Assembly (NCBI GenBank): GCA_035455745.1
Contig: DATIEP010000090.1
Location: 25,929 to 89,928 of the forward strand
Reading direction: 5' to 3'
From: JADGGM01 sp027307005
GTDB lineage: Bacteria > Gemmatimonadota > Gemmatimonadetes > Gemmatimonadales > Gemmatimonadaceae
DNA: 64,000 nt
Shown: one piece after another, positions 1 through 9,008 of the stretch
Layout of the letters: each line of letters begins with the position of its first letter
Numbering within the stretch: the first letter of the stretch is position 1
Made by a program: the position numbers and the translations under genes
The notes under the pieces: generated by a model
Databases searched by the model: none
What the model was told of the DNA's origin: nothing
The model's input: the letters and a program-made list of their open reading frames with translations, nothing else

Positions 1-739
1 TCACGCCCAGCCCGATGAAAATCCGCGAGCCGACGTACGCGAGACGGTGGTCGGCCAACACGATCGCCACGAGCGCGCCCACCGCCAGCGAATCGAGACG
101 CGCCGGCGTGAGTGCATACGGCGCGATCGGCGCCGCGTCGTGCGCGCGCAGCCACAGCCGGAAGACAGGCGCGCCGATGATGATGGCGCCGCACACGATC
201 GCCAGGCGACGCCGCGTGAGCAGCAGCACGAGCGTCGGCCACAGCAGGTAGAACTGCTCTTCGACGGCCAACGACCAGAACGGACCCGTCCAGAAATAGT
301 TAGGCGGCTCGGTGCGCCGGACGAACGCGAGCCACCAGTTGTCCAGGTAGCTCCACCACCACCCCTGCTCGTGCCACAGGTAATGGTCGTCGGCCGTCGT
401 CCCCCGATGGACGACCAGCAGGAAGTACAGCGCCAGAAATCCGTAATACAACGGGAAAATGCGCAGCGCCCGGCGGCCGTAAAACGTACGGTAGTAGCGC
501 GGCGCGCCCTTCGCGTCGAGCAGCAAGGTCGTGATCAGAAGACCCGACAACACGAAAAACAGGTCGACGCCTGCCCAACCGGCGCCTAACACGCGGTGGA
601 CGAGCCGGTCGCCCGACGTGGCGTCGGGCATGCGCAGCGTGAAGTGAAACGCCATTACGGCGAGGATCGCCAGGCCGCGCACGCCGTCCAGCGCGGGCAC
701 GTGGCGCCGCGCGGGATGCAACTCCGTCGGCTCTGCCAT
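1..739 (-). CDS. Acyltransferase 3 family (OafA/YrhL-like) membrane protein, 3' part missing
   Basis: The reverse strand reads openly from an ATG at 739 to the left edge, giving the first 246 residues; the C-terminus lies outside the window. Hallmarks of acyltransferase family 3 are present: LDGVRGLAILAVMAFHF near residue 17 with the active-site-type His, GVDLFFVLSGLLITTLLL near residue 60, RRALRIFPLYY, and WSLAVEEQFYLLWP. Hydrophobic segments between them fit a multi-pass inner-membrane enzyme that O-acylates extracytoplasmic glycans or lipids; the acceptor cannot be told from sequence. It is divergent from the histidine kinase at 934, with 194 bases between them. The family assignment is secure; substrate and length are unknown. 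Confidence 0.88.
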   Translation of the reverse strand, partial: MAEPTELHPARRHVPALDGVRGLAILAVMAFHFTLRMPDATSGDRLVHRVLGAGWAGVDLFFVLSGLLITTLLLDAKGAPRYYRTFYGRRALRIFPLYYGFLALYFLLVVHRGTTADDHYLWHEQGWWWSYLDNWWLAFVRRTEPPNYFWTGPFWSLAVEEQFYLLWPTLVLLLTRRRLAIVCGAIIIGAPVFRLWLRAHDAAPIAPYALTPARLDSLAVGALVAIVLADHRLAYVGSRIFIGLGV

Positions 740-933
740 GGAGTAGGGTGTCGACTGCCAGGAGCGTGCCGTCCTCGACGCCACTGCCGAGGACGTCGCG
801 CACGATGACGGACGCGTGCCTCTACGCGTCATCTGGACGAGACTCAGCGGAACCGTCCCGACGTTTCGGCCCACGACGGCTGGCGCGCCGCCCGGTTTCC
901 ACCTAGATACACGAGCACTGCCGTGCCTCCACC

Positions 934-3300
934 ATGCCGCGCCCGCCTGCAATGACCAACGCCCAACCCTCCCCCGTCCTCGACCGAGCGAACGTTCGCG
1001 CGGTCATCCGCCGGCTGTTCGGGCTCGGCCTCCTGGCGCTGGCCGGTGTGATTGCGACGCTCTCCTTGATCGCCATCGTCCAACTCGTGAGCCGGAGCCA
1101 GATCCTGCAGGGACGCCAGGTGACACGCGTCGCCCGCGACGTCAACACGCTCGTGATCGACCGACTGGCCGGCGTGCGCGGCTACCTGCTGACCACCGAC
1201 ACGACGGCGCTCGCTCCCGACGTCGCAAGCCGCGCGCAGTTGTACGCCTCGCTGGATGCGCTGCGCTCGGTGGCCCGTGATGATCCCGGATCGCGGGTCC
1301 GCATCGCTCGGCTGCGGCGCCTCATCGGACGCTGGGACGCGTCGTTCGTCGATCCGGAGCTGGCGGCGGCCGGCCGCGGCGATTTCGACTCGGCGCGACG
1401 CATCGCGGCCCGGAGCACCGCCGTCACCGACAGCGCGCGCCAGGCGTCGGCCGACCTGGTGGCGCGCGCCCTGTCGCGGCTTCGTGAACGCGATCGCGGT
1501 ATGGTCGCCCTGCGTTGGGCCTCGGCCGGGACGCTGCTGCTCGAGATCATCGGGCTCTTCCTGATCATGCGGCGCATGCGCTCGCGGCTGCTCGCGCAGG
1601 CCGAGGAAGTGTTCCAGCAGCAGGAGCACCTCGAGCTGCAAGCGACGCAGCTCGAGGAGCAGCAGGCCGAGGTCGAGCAGCAGATGGCGGCGCTGCAGCA
1701 GATGACGGGCGACCTCGAATCGTCCAACGCTGAGTTAGGCAGCGCGCTCGATGCGGCGGCCGCCGCCGGCGAAGCGCTCCGCGAGCGGGATGCGGAGCTG
1801 CGCCGGACCAACGCACGGCTGGGGGCGCTGTTCGAGGCCGCGCCGCTGGCGGTCTGCGCCGTCGACGCCGAGGGCGTGGTACGCCAGTGGAATCCCGCCG
1901 CCCAACGCATGTTCGGGTGGACCGCAGCCGAATGCGTTGGGCAGCGCCTGCCGATGTTTCCCGGCAGCGGCGAGCTGCCCGTGCTCAACGGCGACACGCG
2001 CGCCGTGAAGACCGACGTGCCCGGCGTGGCCACCCGCAGCGACGGCAGCACGCTCGAGGTGAGCATGTCCTGGGGACCGGTCGACGACGATCCGGCCAAC
2101 GGCTATGTCGTGACGTTCGCCGACATGACCGACCGCAAGCGACTGGAAGCGCAGCTCATGCAGTCGCAGAAAATGGAAGCGGTGGGCCGGCTCGCCGGCG
2201 GCGTGGCGCACGATTTCAACAACATGCTGACGGCGATCAAGAGCTACAGCCAGCTGCTGCTCCAGGATGTCGCCGCCGACGATGCGCGCCACAAGGACAT
2301 CCAGGAGATCGACCTCGCCGCGGACCGCGCCGCCCGCCTCACGCGCCAGCTGCTCGCGTTCAGCCGCCAGCAGATGCTGCAGCCGCGCGTGCTGGATGTG
2401 AACCAAACGGTGAGCGAGCTGGAGAAGATGCTCCAGCGTCTCTTGCTCAAGGACATCACGCTCTCCACGCGGCTCGCACCCGAGCTGCACGCCGTGCGCG
2501 CCGACGCCGGGCAGCTGGAGCAGGTGATCGTCAATCTGGTGGTGAACGCGCGCGACGCGATGCCCGACGGCGGGCGCCTAACGGTGCGGACGCAAAACGT
2601 CGCGATCGATGCGGCGTCGGCGCGCGAGGGCTGGTCGTTCGAGGTGCGCCCCGGCGCGTACGTGCTGATTTCAGTGACCGACACGGGACTCGGCATGGAC
2701 GAGGCGACCAAGTCGCGCATCTTCGAGCCGTTCTTCACGACCAAGGATCGGCACAAGGGCACCGGTCTCGGCCTGTCCACGGTGTATGGGATCGTGAAAC
2801 AATCGGGTGGGTACATTCGCGTGATCAGCGCGCCCGGGCAGGGGTCGACGTTCGAGGTGTTCCTGCCGGTGGCCGACGGCGCCGCATCGCCCGCCGGACA
2901 GCCGCAGCGGCCGCAGACGAGCGGCGGCAGCGAAACGGTGCTGGTGGTGGAGGACGACGACGGCATCCGCGCGGTGATCAAGCGTATTCTCGAGCGAGCG
3001 GGGCATCGCGTGCTCGAAGCGACCAACGGCGCCGAAGCGCTCCGGATCTGCGATGCGTCGGGCGACTCGGTCGATCTAGTGCTGTCGGACATCGCGATGC
3101 CGGAAATGCAGGGCCCCGACCTGGCGCGGCGCATCCGCGAGCTGCACCCGCGCATGGCGATGCTGCTCATGTCCGGCTACGCGGAGTCGGCGAGTCAGCA
3201 GGAGGGGTTCCTGACGGACGGCGTGGAATTCCTGGGCAAGCCCTTTTCGCCGGACGCGCTGACGCGCAAGATCCGGCACATCCTGGACGGCGCCGCCTAA
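934..3300 (+). CDS. Membrane hybrid histidine kinase: CHASE3-like, PAS, HisKA, HATPase, REC
   Basis: 788 residues. A first membrane segment (about residues 28-50) precedes a CHASE3-like extracytoplasmic domain and a second segment (about 195-212). A Gln/Glu-rich coiled coil follows (about 215-290), then a PAS domain (about 295-400), a HisKA domain with H-box GGVAHDFNNML (His426), and an HATPase with the N-box NLVVNARDAMPDGG and the G-box DTGLGMDEATKSRIFEPFF. A C-terminal receiver domain carries the phospho-acceptor in LSDIAMPEM (Asp719). It autophosphorylates on His and passes phosphate to its own receiver; no separate regulator is adjacent. The start could also be the ATG at 952; neither has a clear ribosome site. 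The TAA stop lies within a GCCTAAC motif. Confidence 0.92.
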   Translation: MPRPPAMTNAQPSPVLDRANVRAVIRRLFGLGLLALAGVIATLSLIAIVQLVSRSQILQGRQVTRVARDVNTLVIDRLAGVRGYLLTTDTTALAPDVASRAQLYASLDALRSVARDDPGSRVRIARLRRLIGRWDASFVDPELAAAGRGDFDSARRIAARSTAVTDSARQASADLVARALSRLRERDRGMVALRWASAGTLLLEIIGLFLIMRRMRSRLLAQAEEVFQQQEHLELQATQLEEQQAEVEQQMAALQQMTGDLESSNAELGSALDAAAAAGEALRERDAELRRTNARLGALFEAAPLAVCAVDAEGVVRQWNPAAQRMFGWTAAECVGQRLPMFPGSGELPVLNGDTRAVKTDVPGVATRSDGSTLEVSMSWGPVDDDPANGYVVTFADMTDRKRLEAQLMQSQKMEAVGRLAGGVAHDFNNMLTAIKSYSQLLLQDVAADDARHKDIQEIDLAADRAARLTRQLLAFSRQQMLQPRVLDVNQTVSELEKMLQRLLLKDITLSTRLAPELHAVRADAGQLEQVIVNLVVNARDAMPDGGRLTVRTQNVAIDAASAREGWSFEVRPGAYVLISVTDTGLGMDEATKSRIFEPFFTTKDRHKGTGLGLSTVYGIVKQSGGYIRVISAPGQGSTFEVFLPVADGAASPAGQPQRPQTSGGSETVLVVEDDDGIRAVIKRILERAGHRVLEATNGAEALRICDASGDSVDLVLSDIAMPEMQGPDLARRIRELHPRMAMLLMSGYAESASQQEGFLTDGVEFLGKPFSPDALTRKIRHILDGAA

Positions 3301-3319
3301 CGCCTAACGGCGCCCGCCG

Positions 3320-5893
3320 CTATTCGTGGCGCAGCGCGACCATCGGGTCCACGCGCGTCGCGCGGCGGGCGGGCACGAGCGCCGCCAGCAGCCCCACGAT
3401 CGCCAGGCCGGCCGCGGTGCACGCGAAGGTCGGCACGTCGGTCGGGCTCACATCGAAGAGCATGGTGCGCATCACGCGCGTCAGCCCGAGCGCGATGACG
3501 ATGCCGGCCGCGGCGCCGGCGGCGACCAGGCGCACGTGCTCGCGCAACACCATGCGCAAGACGTCGCTCCGCTGCGCGCCTAACGCAACCCGGATGCCGA
3601 ACTCGCGCGTCCGCCGCGTCACCGTGTATGCCGCCAGGCCGTACATCCCGATCGCCGCCAGCGTCATCGCCACCGCCGCGAAGAGCGACACCAGCGCCAT
3701 CGTCAAACGCCGCGCCGCCGTCTGCCGCTCGATCAGCTGTTCCAGGCTCACGATCTCGCCGATCGGCTGCTGCGGATCGGCGCGCGTCACCGCTTGGCGC
3801 ACGGCGCCGGCGAGCTGCAGCGGATGGCTCGATGCGCGCACCGACACCCAGGCTTGCAGGAGCGGCCCCGACTGCGCCACGGCTTCATAGAGCTCCGGCT
3901 GCGGCGGCGCGTCCATGCGACCCGAGCGCAGGGAGGCGATTTCCCCGATCACCGTTGCCGGCGCGGAGCCGCCGCCGCCCCCGTGCAGCGGCATTTGCTT
4001 GCCGATCGGCGACTGACCCGGCCAGAGCTGTTTGGCGAGCAGGTCGTTCACGATGATGACTCTCGGCGCGCCGGCGCGGTCGGACGGGCCGAAAACGCGC
4101 CCGGCGAGCAGCGGGATGCGCAGGGTGGTGAAGTACTGCGCATCGACGACGGCGAGGCCGATCATCAGCACCGGATCCGGATCGTCGGCGCGCACCTCGC
4201 GCGGATCCATGCCTAACATCATCGTCGCGCCGCTGAGCGGCAGCGTGCGCGAGAGCGACACGCCCATCACGCCGGGCCGGCGCATCAGGTCTGCTTCCAC
4301 CTGGTCGAAGAAGTCCTGCTGCTGCTGCACGTTCTGGTACCGCGACGGCGTGAGGCGGATGCGCGCCGCGAGCACGTTCTGGGGATCGAACCCGGGGCGA
4401 ATCTCGCTCAACCGGACGAAGCTGCGGACGAGGAGTCCGGCGCCCACGAGCAGCACCAACGCGAGGGCCATTTCCGTCACGACGAGCACGCCGTGCGAGC
4501 GCCGGCGCCCGCCGGTGCTCGCTGCCGAATCGTCGCGCAGCGTGCGCTCGACATCGGGCGACGCGGCGCGGAGCGCGGGCACGAGCGAGAAGGCGACGCC
4601 GGTCGCGAGGGCCAGCGCCAGCGTGAACGCGAGGGCGTGTCCGTCGATGCCGATCGTGCCGACGCGCGGCAGCACGCCCGGCCAGGTGCCGAGAATCGCC
4701 TGGAGGCCCCAGGCGCCTAACGCCAACCCGGCGCCGGCGGCGGCCAGCGAGAGCACGACGCTCTCGGTGAGCAGCTGCCGCACGATGCGTCCCCGGCCGG
4801 CGCCTAACGCGCGGCGGACGGCGATCTCGCGCCGGCGCCCGCTCGAGCGCGCCATGAGGAGACCGGCGGCGTTGACGCAGGCGATCAGCATCACGACGCC
4901 AACGGCGCCGAAGAGCACCAGGATCAATCTGCGTCCGCTGCCGACCACCGACCGGCTCAACGGCTGCAGCGTGAAGGACGGCGTATCGAGCTGATCCTTG
5001 GGCCCGCCCGCGGCGCCGCCCGGCGGTCCGCCCGACCGCGCGATCACGACTCGTCGCACGGCGCCGCTGGGCGCGCCGGCGCCCGGCGCGGGACCGGCGG
5101 CGGGACCGCCCGCCCTGCCGGACTTGCCATCGCCCGCTTTCGGCGCGGACGTCTGCGTGGCTGCCTCCGCCAATCGCTTGGACAACAGCGCGAGGTCGGC
5201 GCCGGCGCGCTCGACCGAGGCGCCGGGCGCCAAACGGCCCACCGCGCTGAACGCGAAATAATCGGCGTTCACTTCGAGCTCTGGATTGTCGGCGAACGCA
5301 ACGCCGATGGGCAGCCACAGCTCGGTGCGCTCATCGGGAAACCGCGCCGCCGGCGGAAGGACGCCGATCACCGTGTACGCATGGCCGTCGAGCATGATGG
5401 TCTTGCCTAACACGGAGCGATCCCCGCCGTAGCGGCCCGTCCAGGTCGCGTAGCTCAGGACCGTCACCGGCGCGTGCACATCCGCCGCCGTGAAGGCACG
5501 CCCGATCACCGGATGCACATCCAGCACCGAGAACAGGTCGGGCGAGACCACCGCCGCCTGCACCTCGATGGGATCGCCGATGCCCGTCATGTTCGATCGC
5601 TGCGTCGTGTAGACCGCCAGGCCGGCGAAATCCTGCCGCAGGTTGCGGATGTCTAACGCATGCGGATACGAGAGACCCATCCGTCCCGGAAAATTGCCGC
5701 CCAACCCGTTGGACCAGACATCGACCAACCGGTCGGACTGGGGATACGGCAGCGGCCGCAACAGCACCGCATCGACGACGCTGAAGATCGCCGTGCTGGC
5801 GCCGATGCCCAACGCAAGCGTGAGCACCGTGACGACGGCGAATCCGGGGCTGCGGAAAATCGTGCGGAACGCGTACCGGAGGTCGTTGAGCAT
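3320..5893 (-). CDS. ADOP-type (MacB/FtsX-like) ABC transporter permease
   Basis: 857 residues. It starts directly with MLNDLRYAFRTIFRSPGF and the first membrane helix (TLALGIGASTAIFSVVDAVL), and has two MacB-like periplasmic domains alternating with FtsX helices (three near residues 310-430, three near 740-850). The signature repeats are REIAVRRALGAGRGRIVRQL and REFGIRVALGAQRSDVLRMV. This duplicated layout matches the acidobacterial duplicated orphan permease (ADOP) family. Unlike the other two ADOPs here it lacks an N-terminal prefix domain and has no PadR neighbour. Oddity: about 60 residues near 240-300 are Gly/Ala/Pro-rich and low-complexity. No ATPase is encoded nearby. The substrate is unknown. 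Confidence 0.9.
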   Translation of the reverse strand: MLNDLRYAFRTIFRSPGFAVVTVLTLALGIGASTAIFSVVDAVLLRPLPYPQSDRLVDVWSNGLGGNFPGRMGLSYPHALDIRNLRQDFAGLAVYTTQRSNMTGIGDPIEVQAAVVSPDLFSVLDVHPVIGRAFTAADVHAPVTVLSYATWTGRYGGDRSVLGKTIMLDGHAYTVIGVLPPAARFPDERTELWLPIGVAFADNPELEVNADYFAFSAVGRLAPGASVERAGADLALLSKRLAEAATQTSAPKAGDGKSGRAGGPAAGPAPGAGAPSGAVRRVVIARSGGPPGGAAGGPKDQLDTPSFTLQPLSRSVVGSGRRLILVLFGAVGVVMLIACVNAAGLLMARSSGRRREIAVRRALGAGRGRIVRQLLTESVVLSLAAAGAGLALGAWGLQAILGTWPGVLPRVGTIGIDGHALAFTLALALATGVAFSLVPALRAASPDVERTLRDDSAASTGGRRRSHGVLVVTEMALALVLLVGAGLLVRSFVRLSEIRPGFDPQNVLAARIRLTPSRYQNVQQQQDFFDQVEADLMRRPGVMGVSLSRTLPLSGATMMLGMDPREVRADDPDPVLMIGLAVVDAQYFTTLRIPLLAGRVFGPSDRAGAPRVIIVNDLLAKQLWPGQSPIGKQMPLHGGGGGSAPATVIGEIASLRSGRMDAPPQPELYEAVAQSGPLLQAWVSVRASSHPLQLAGAVRQAVTRADPQQPIGEIVSLEQLIERQTAARRLTMALVSLFAAVAMTLAAIGMYGLAAYTVTRRTREFGIRVALGAQRSDVLRMVLREHVRLVAAGAAAGIVIALGLTRVMRTMLFDVSPTDVPTFACTAAGLAIVGLLAALVPARRATRVDPMVALRHE

Positions 5894-6109
5894 GTCGGTG
5901 AGTGTCGGCTGCCGGGGTGGATGCGGCGTGTGCGCCGCGGATAATCAGTCGCGAGCCTGCGTCTGCGCGAGGGAATAGTCGTGCCGCGCGCCGCGCACGC
6001 GCATCTCGCATTCGCATCACATGTTACCCGATGCGGCCCTCCGTCCGTTGGCGGCACCAGTGTCCGGCTTTGGGATCGGTCGTGCCGGAACCGAACGGCC
6101 GTCAGTGCG

Positions 6110-6553
6110 TCACGGCGGCGGCTCCGTGAGTCCGGATCCGTCGGGCGAGGCGCTCCGCACCTCGATCGGCAGCGCCACGTCACGATCCAGCGCGAGCGGC
6201 ACGAGCCAGCGCAGGTTGTCGATCACGTTCGCGGGCAGCGCGTGCACGGGCGCCCGGAACACGCGCTGATCCTCGGCGGTGTGGGCGCTGCCCGCCGCGT
6301 CGTCGAACGCGCGAAGCACGTGCATCGTGTACTGGACGTCGCGCCAGACGAGCACCGTGTCCCACGCGGCGACATCGACGCCCGCCTCCTCGCGCACCTC
6401 GCGGCGCGCGGCCTCCGCGGCGCTCTCGCCCGGCGCGAGCTTGCCGCCTAACGCATTGACGCGCCCGCGCTGCCACGCCGGCCGCGTCTTGTCCATCAGC
6501 ACGACTTGTTCGCGATCGGGCGTGAAGAGAAGTGCGAGAACGTAGGCGTACAT
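6110..6553 (-). CDS. Nudix hydrolase
   Basis: 147 residues with a complete Nudix box near residues 36-60: GGKLAPGESAAEAARREV followed by REEAG, supplying the glutamates that bind the catalytic divalent metal. Enzymes of this family hydrolyse nucleoside diphosphates linked to another moiety, often in nucleotide-pool cleaning (MutT-like). The N-terminus (YVLALLFTPDREQVVLMDK) begins the fold directly, so the start is credible. It lies 42 bases downstream of the lipoprotein gene at 6596-7879 on the same strand and may be co-transcribed with it. The last 15 residues are probably disordered. Substrate is not predictable. Confidence 0.9.
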   Translation of the reverse strand: MYAYVLALLFTPDREQVVLMDKTRPAWQRGRVNALGGKLAPGESAAEAARREVREEAGVDVAAWDTVLVWRDVQYTMHVLRAFDDAAGSAHTAEDQRVFRAPVHALPANVIDNLRWLVPLALDRDVALPIEVRSASPDGSGLTEPPP

Positions 6554-6595
6554 GCGGGAACGGGACCCGCGCGCGTCACCGCGCGCGTCCCTGCC

Positions 6596-7879
6596 CTACT
6601 GATACATGATGAAGACGGGAATCGGCTTCAGCCGCAGCACCTGCTCCGGCGTCAACATCGGCTTGTCGTTCTTGTAGAACACCTTGAATCCCGCGAACTG
6701 CACCGGATGGTCGAATATGTAATGCAGGTACGAGCTGCGCTTGAGGGTCGGCGCGCCGAAGCCATCCATGTCGATCACCATCTGCACGCGCGGATCGAGG
6801 TGGATGCGCTCGTGGTTGGTCAGCATCGGGCGGGTGAACCGGTGCACGATCAGCATTTTCGGCGGCAGCTGGTATTGCGTGACTAACGCGGCCAGCGTGT
6901 CCGCGGCCACGTTCACCTGCGACGCGTCGAGCGTGCCGATCACGTGGCCGGGCACTCTGGTCGGCGACATCGCGAACTCCGGATCGAGCGCCAAGTGCAC
7001 CGTCGGGCGCTGCAGATACTTGATGAGCGGCGCGATCTCGCTGCGCACCGAGCTCCGCCCCACCTGCACGTCGAGAATCAACAGATAGCCGCGGCGTTCA
7101 GCCCACGACGCCACTTTGTCGATCACCGAGTCCGGCATCCGCGCGCGATACATCCCGTCGCGGCCCGCCGAGCCCTGGGCGACGGTCACGATCAGCTCCA
7201 GCGCCGGCAGCACGGGCGTCGTGCTGTCCGCGCGCACGTACGCATCGGCCTGGCGCTGCAAGCGGTCGAGCATCGAATCGGGATTGATCTCGCCCAGAAT
7301 CCCCATCCGCTTCGAGAACGGATTGCCGTAGTACGCCACGACGCGACAGCCCGGAAACAGCGAGCCAGGCAGCGGCGTCTGCCCCAGGGCACGCCGCGCG
7401 ACCTCGCCGTGCCACGACGCGGGCTGCGGGGCCGCCGCCGGTGCGGCGCGATGCGCGTGGTGGGCCCGGTGCCGCACCGTTAGGTGCGCCGCATGCGTCA
7501 CACCGTCGTGCGTGCTGTCGCCCGCGCCTAACGAATCGGCCGACGCCATCGCCATGCTGTCTCGCTGCGCCCTGCGGATCGAGTCGGCGCGGGCCGAATC
7601 GCTGTCGGCACGGATCTGCGCGAGCACGTTGGTCATCCGCGCATCGGACGCGCAACGCTGCTCGAGACGCGCCGTCACCGCGTGCGCGGAATCGAGCATC
7701 GTGTCGGCGTGCGTCGCGGGCGCCGTGTGCGATGCACGGTGCGCCGCGGCGCGCGGCGGATCGCCCCGCGCATCGGCGCACGCCATGACCACCCCGAGCG
7801 CCAGCAGCGCTGCACACGCGCGCGGAATCAGGCCGCGTCTCGCATGGCGGATGGATCCAACCCCTCGCGCGTGCACCAT
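6596..7879 (-). CDS. Conserved lipoprotein of unknown function
   Basis: 427 residues. The N-terminus has a basic stretch, a hydrophobic segment and the lipobox-like VVMAC near residue 33, so export and lipidation are likely. Residues 35-150 form an Ala/Asp/Arg/His-rich low-complexity linker. The rest (about 155-427) is well ordered: it begins GCRVVAYYGNPFSKRMG and contains alternating strand/helix segments such as YLLILDVQVG, TVHLALDPEFAM and VQMVIDMDGFG, reminiscent of a TIM-barrel or polysaccharide-deacetylase-like fold, but I cannot name a family. The start overlaps the end of the AsnC-like gene by 52 bases. Possibly a cell-wall or glycan-active enzyme (guess). Confidence 0.75.
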   Translation of the reverse strand: MVHARGVGSIRHARRGLIPRACAALLALGVVMACADARGDPPRAAAHRASHTAPATHADTMLDSAHAVTARLEQRCASDARMTNVLAQIRADSDSARADSIRRAQRDSMAMASADSLGAGDSTHDGVTHAAHLTVRHRAHHAHRAAPAAAPQPASWHGEVARRALGQTPLPGSLFPGCRVVAYYGNPFSKRMGILGEINPDSMLDRLQRQADAYVRADSTTPVLPALELIVTVAQGSAGRDGMYRARMPDSVIDKVASWAERRGYLLILDVQVGRSSVRSEIAPLIKYLQRPTVHLALDPEFAMSPTRVPGHVIGTLDASQVNVAADTLAALVTQYQLPPKMLIVHRFTRPMLTNHERIHLDPRVQMVIDMDGFGAPTLKRSSYLHYIFDHPVQFAGFKVFYKNDKPMLTPEQVLRLKPIPVFIMYQ

Positions 7880-8964
7880 TCCTCGTAGGCCAGTGGTGAA
7901 ATCTCAGAGGGCTTGATCTCGCTGCGTCCACCCCAGAACACGTTCGTGTACCTCACGTCGATCGACGCCTCGGCGAGATGCGCATCGATCGCCGCCTTGT
8001 GCGCCAACACCAGCGCTTTGTCGGTGCCGTGCGCCACGGCCATGATGTTCACGTTTGCGAACGCCGGTCCCCCTTCCCGCCAGTACGCGTGCGTGAGGAT
8101 GTGATGACGACCCACTTCGCATCCGGCCTCGAGCTCGCGTCCCGGTGGCACGCGCCAGTGAAAGAGCGCGTTGTATCGCGTCACGCGCGTGCCCGCCGTG
8201 GAGGGCTTGACGTGCTCGAGAAACGTCGAAAACCGTCCAATCACGCCTCGCTCGTCGAGCGCGCGCGCCACGCGCAGGAATTCATCCAGCGACACGTGCG
8301 CCTCGTCGGCCCGCGCGCGCCACGGGTCGCGGACGACCTCGTCCACCGACAGCTCGCGCTTGAGGCGCTCCAACACCCGCCACTCGGTCTCCGTTAGGCG
8401 CACGATGTGCGTATCGAGAATCCGGCCCGGCGCATCCGACCGGCTTCCCGGTTCCATCCCGCGCCGCCGCACGTGCCCGACGCCGAGCGTGAACAACGCC
8501 TTCGCCGGCATGAGCAGGAACGCCTCCGCGCCGACGCGTCGCGCGAGGTGCTCGGCGTGCCGCGGCATCGAAAACCCTTGCGGCACTTTGAGCGTGGTCC
8601 ACAGCCGATACGCCGAGCCCTCGGTGTCGGTGTCGGTGGACCGGATCACGACGTGACCCGAGAAGGGATCGTCGCGCACCATGAAATCGAAGGCGGCGTC
8701 GAGCCGCGCAGCCGGCACGCGCCACGCCACCAGCGCGCCGGGCGCGAGATTGGTGGAGAGCAGCGTTTGGCGCACGCGCCGGATGGTGCCCGCGGCCAGC
8801 ATGGCCCGCACGCGCTCGAGCACCGTGCCTAACGGAACGCCCGACAGCCGCGCGATCTCGTCGAAGGGATCGGCGTGAAACCCCGCCACGCGGTCCTCGG
8901 ACACAGCGAGGATCCGCGCGTTGACGGGATCGTCTATCTCGGTAATGAGGGCTGGTGCGGCCAT
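7828..8964 (-). CDS. Double Lrp/AsnC-like protein, resembling fused siroheme decarboxylase subunits (AhbA/AhbB, NirD/L type)
   Basis: 378 residues in two similar halves. Each half begins with a winged-helix-like segment (DPFDEIARLSGVPLGTVLERV near residue 33; VSLDEFLRVARALDERGVIGRF in the second half) followed by an RNA-binding/AsnC-type alpha-beta domain. The pattern of an AsnC HTH, a short linker ending in R(R/F), then TRYNALFHWRVPP with conserved His and Tyr fits the siroheme decarboxylase family, where two such chains form the enzyme that decarboxylates siroheme on the alternative heme or heme d1 route. Here both are in one polypeptide. No other heme or d1 genes are adjacent, so a transcription-factor role cannot be excluded. 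The ATG start at 8964 begins the fold cleanly. Confidence 0.7.
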   Translation of the reverse strand: MAAPALITEIDDPVNARILAVSEDRVAGFHADPFDEIARLSGVPLGTVLERVRAMLAAGTIRRVRQTLLSTNLAPGALVAWRVPAARLDAAFDFMVRDDPFSGHVVIRSTDTDTEGSAYRLWTTLKVPQGFSMPRHAEHLARRVGAEAFLLMPAKALFTLGVGHVRRRGMEPGSRSDAPGRILDTHIVRLTETEWRVLERLKRELSVDEVVRDPWRARADEAHVSLDEFLRVARALDERGVIGRFSTFLEHVKPSTAGTRVTRYNALFHWRVPPGRELEAGCEVGRHHILTHAYWREGGPAFANVNIMAVAHGTDKALVLAHKAAIDAHLAEASIDVRYTNVFWGGRSEIKPSEISPLAYEEWCTREGLDPSAMRDAA

Positions 8965-9008
8965 GTTCGCTGCCTACAAGAATAATCACGAAGGAACGCG
9001 CGCGCCGG

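Noticed and set aside
1887..3890. A 667-residue plus-strand frame across the kinase and the ADOP 3' end
   Set aside because: Arg-rich shadow frame; the kinase frame has all expected motifs and the ADOP gene lies on the other strand.
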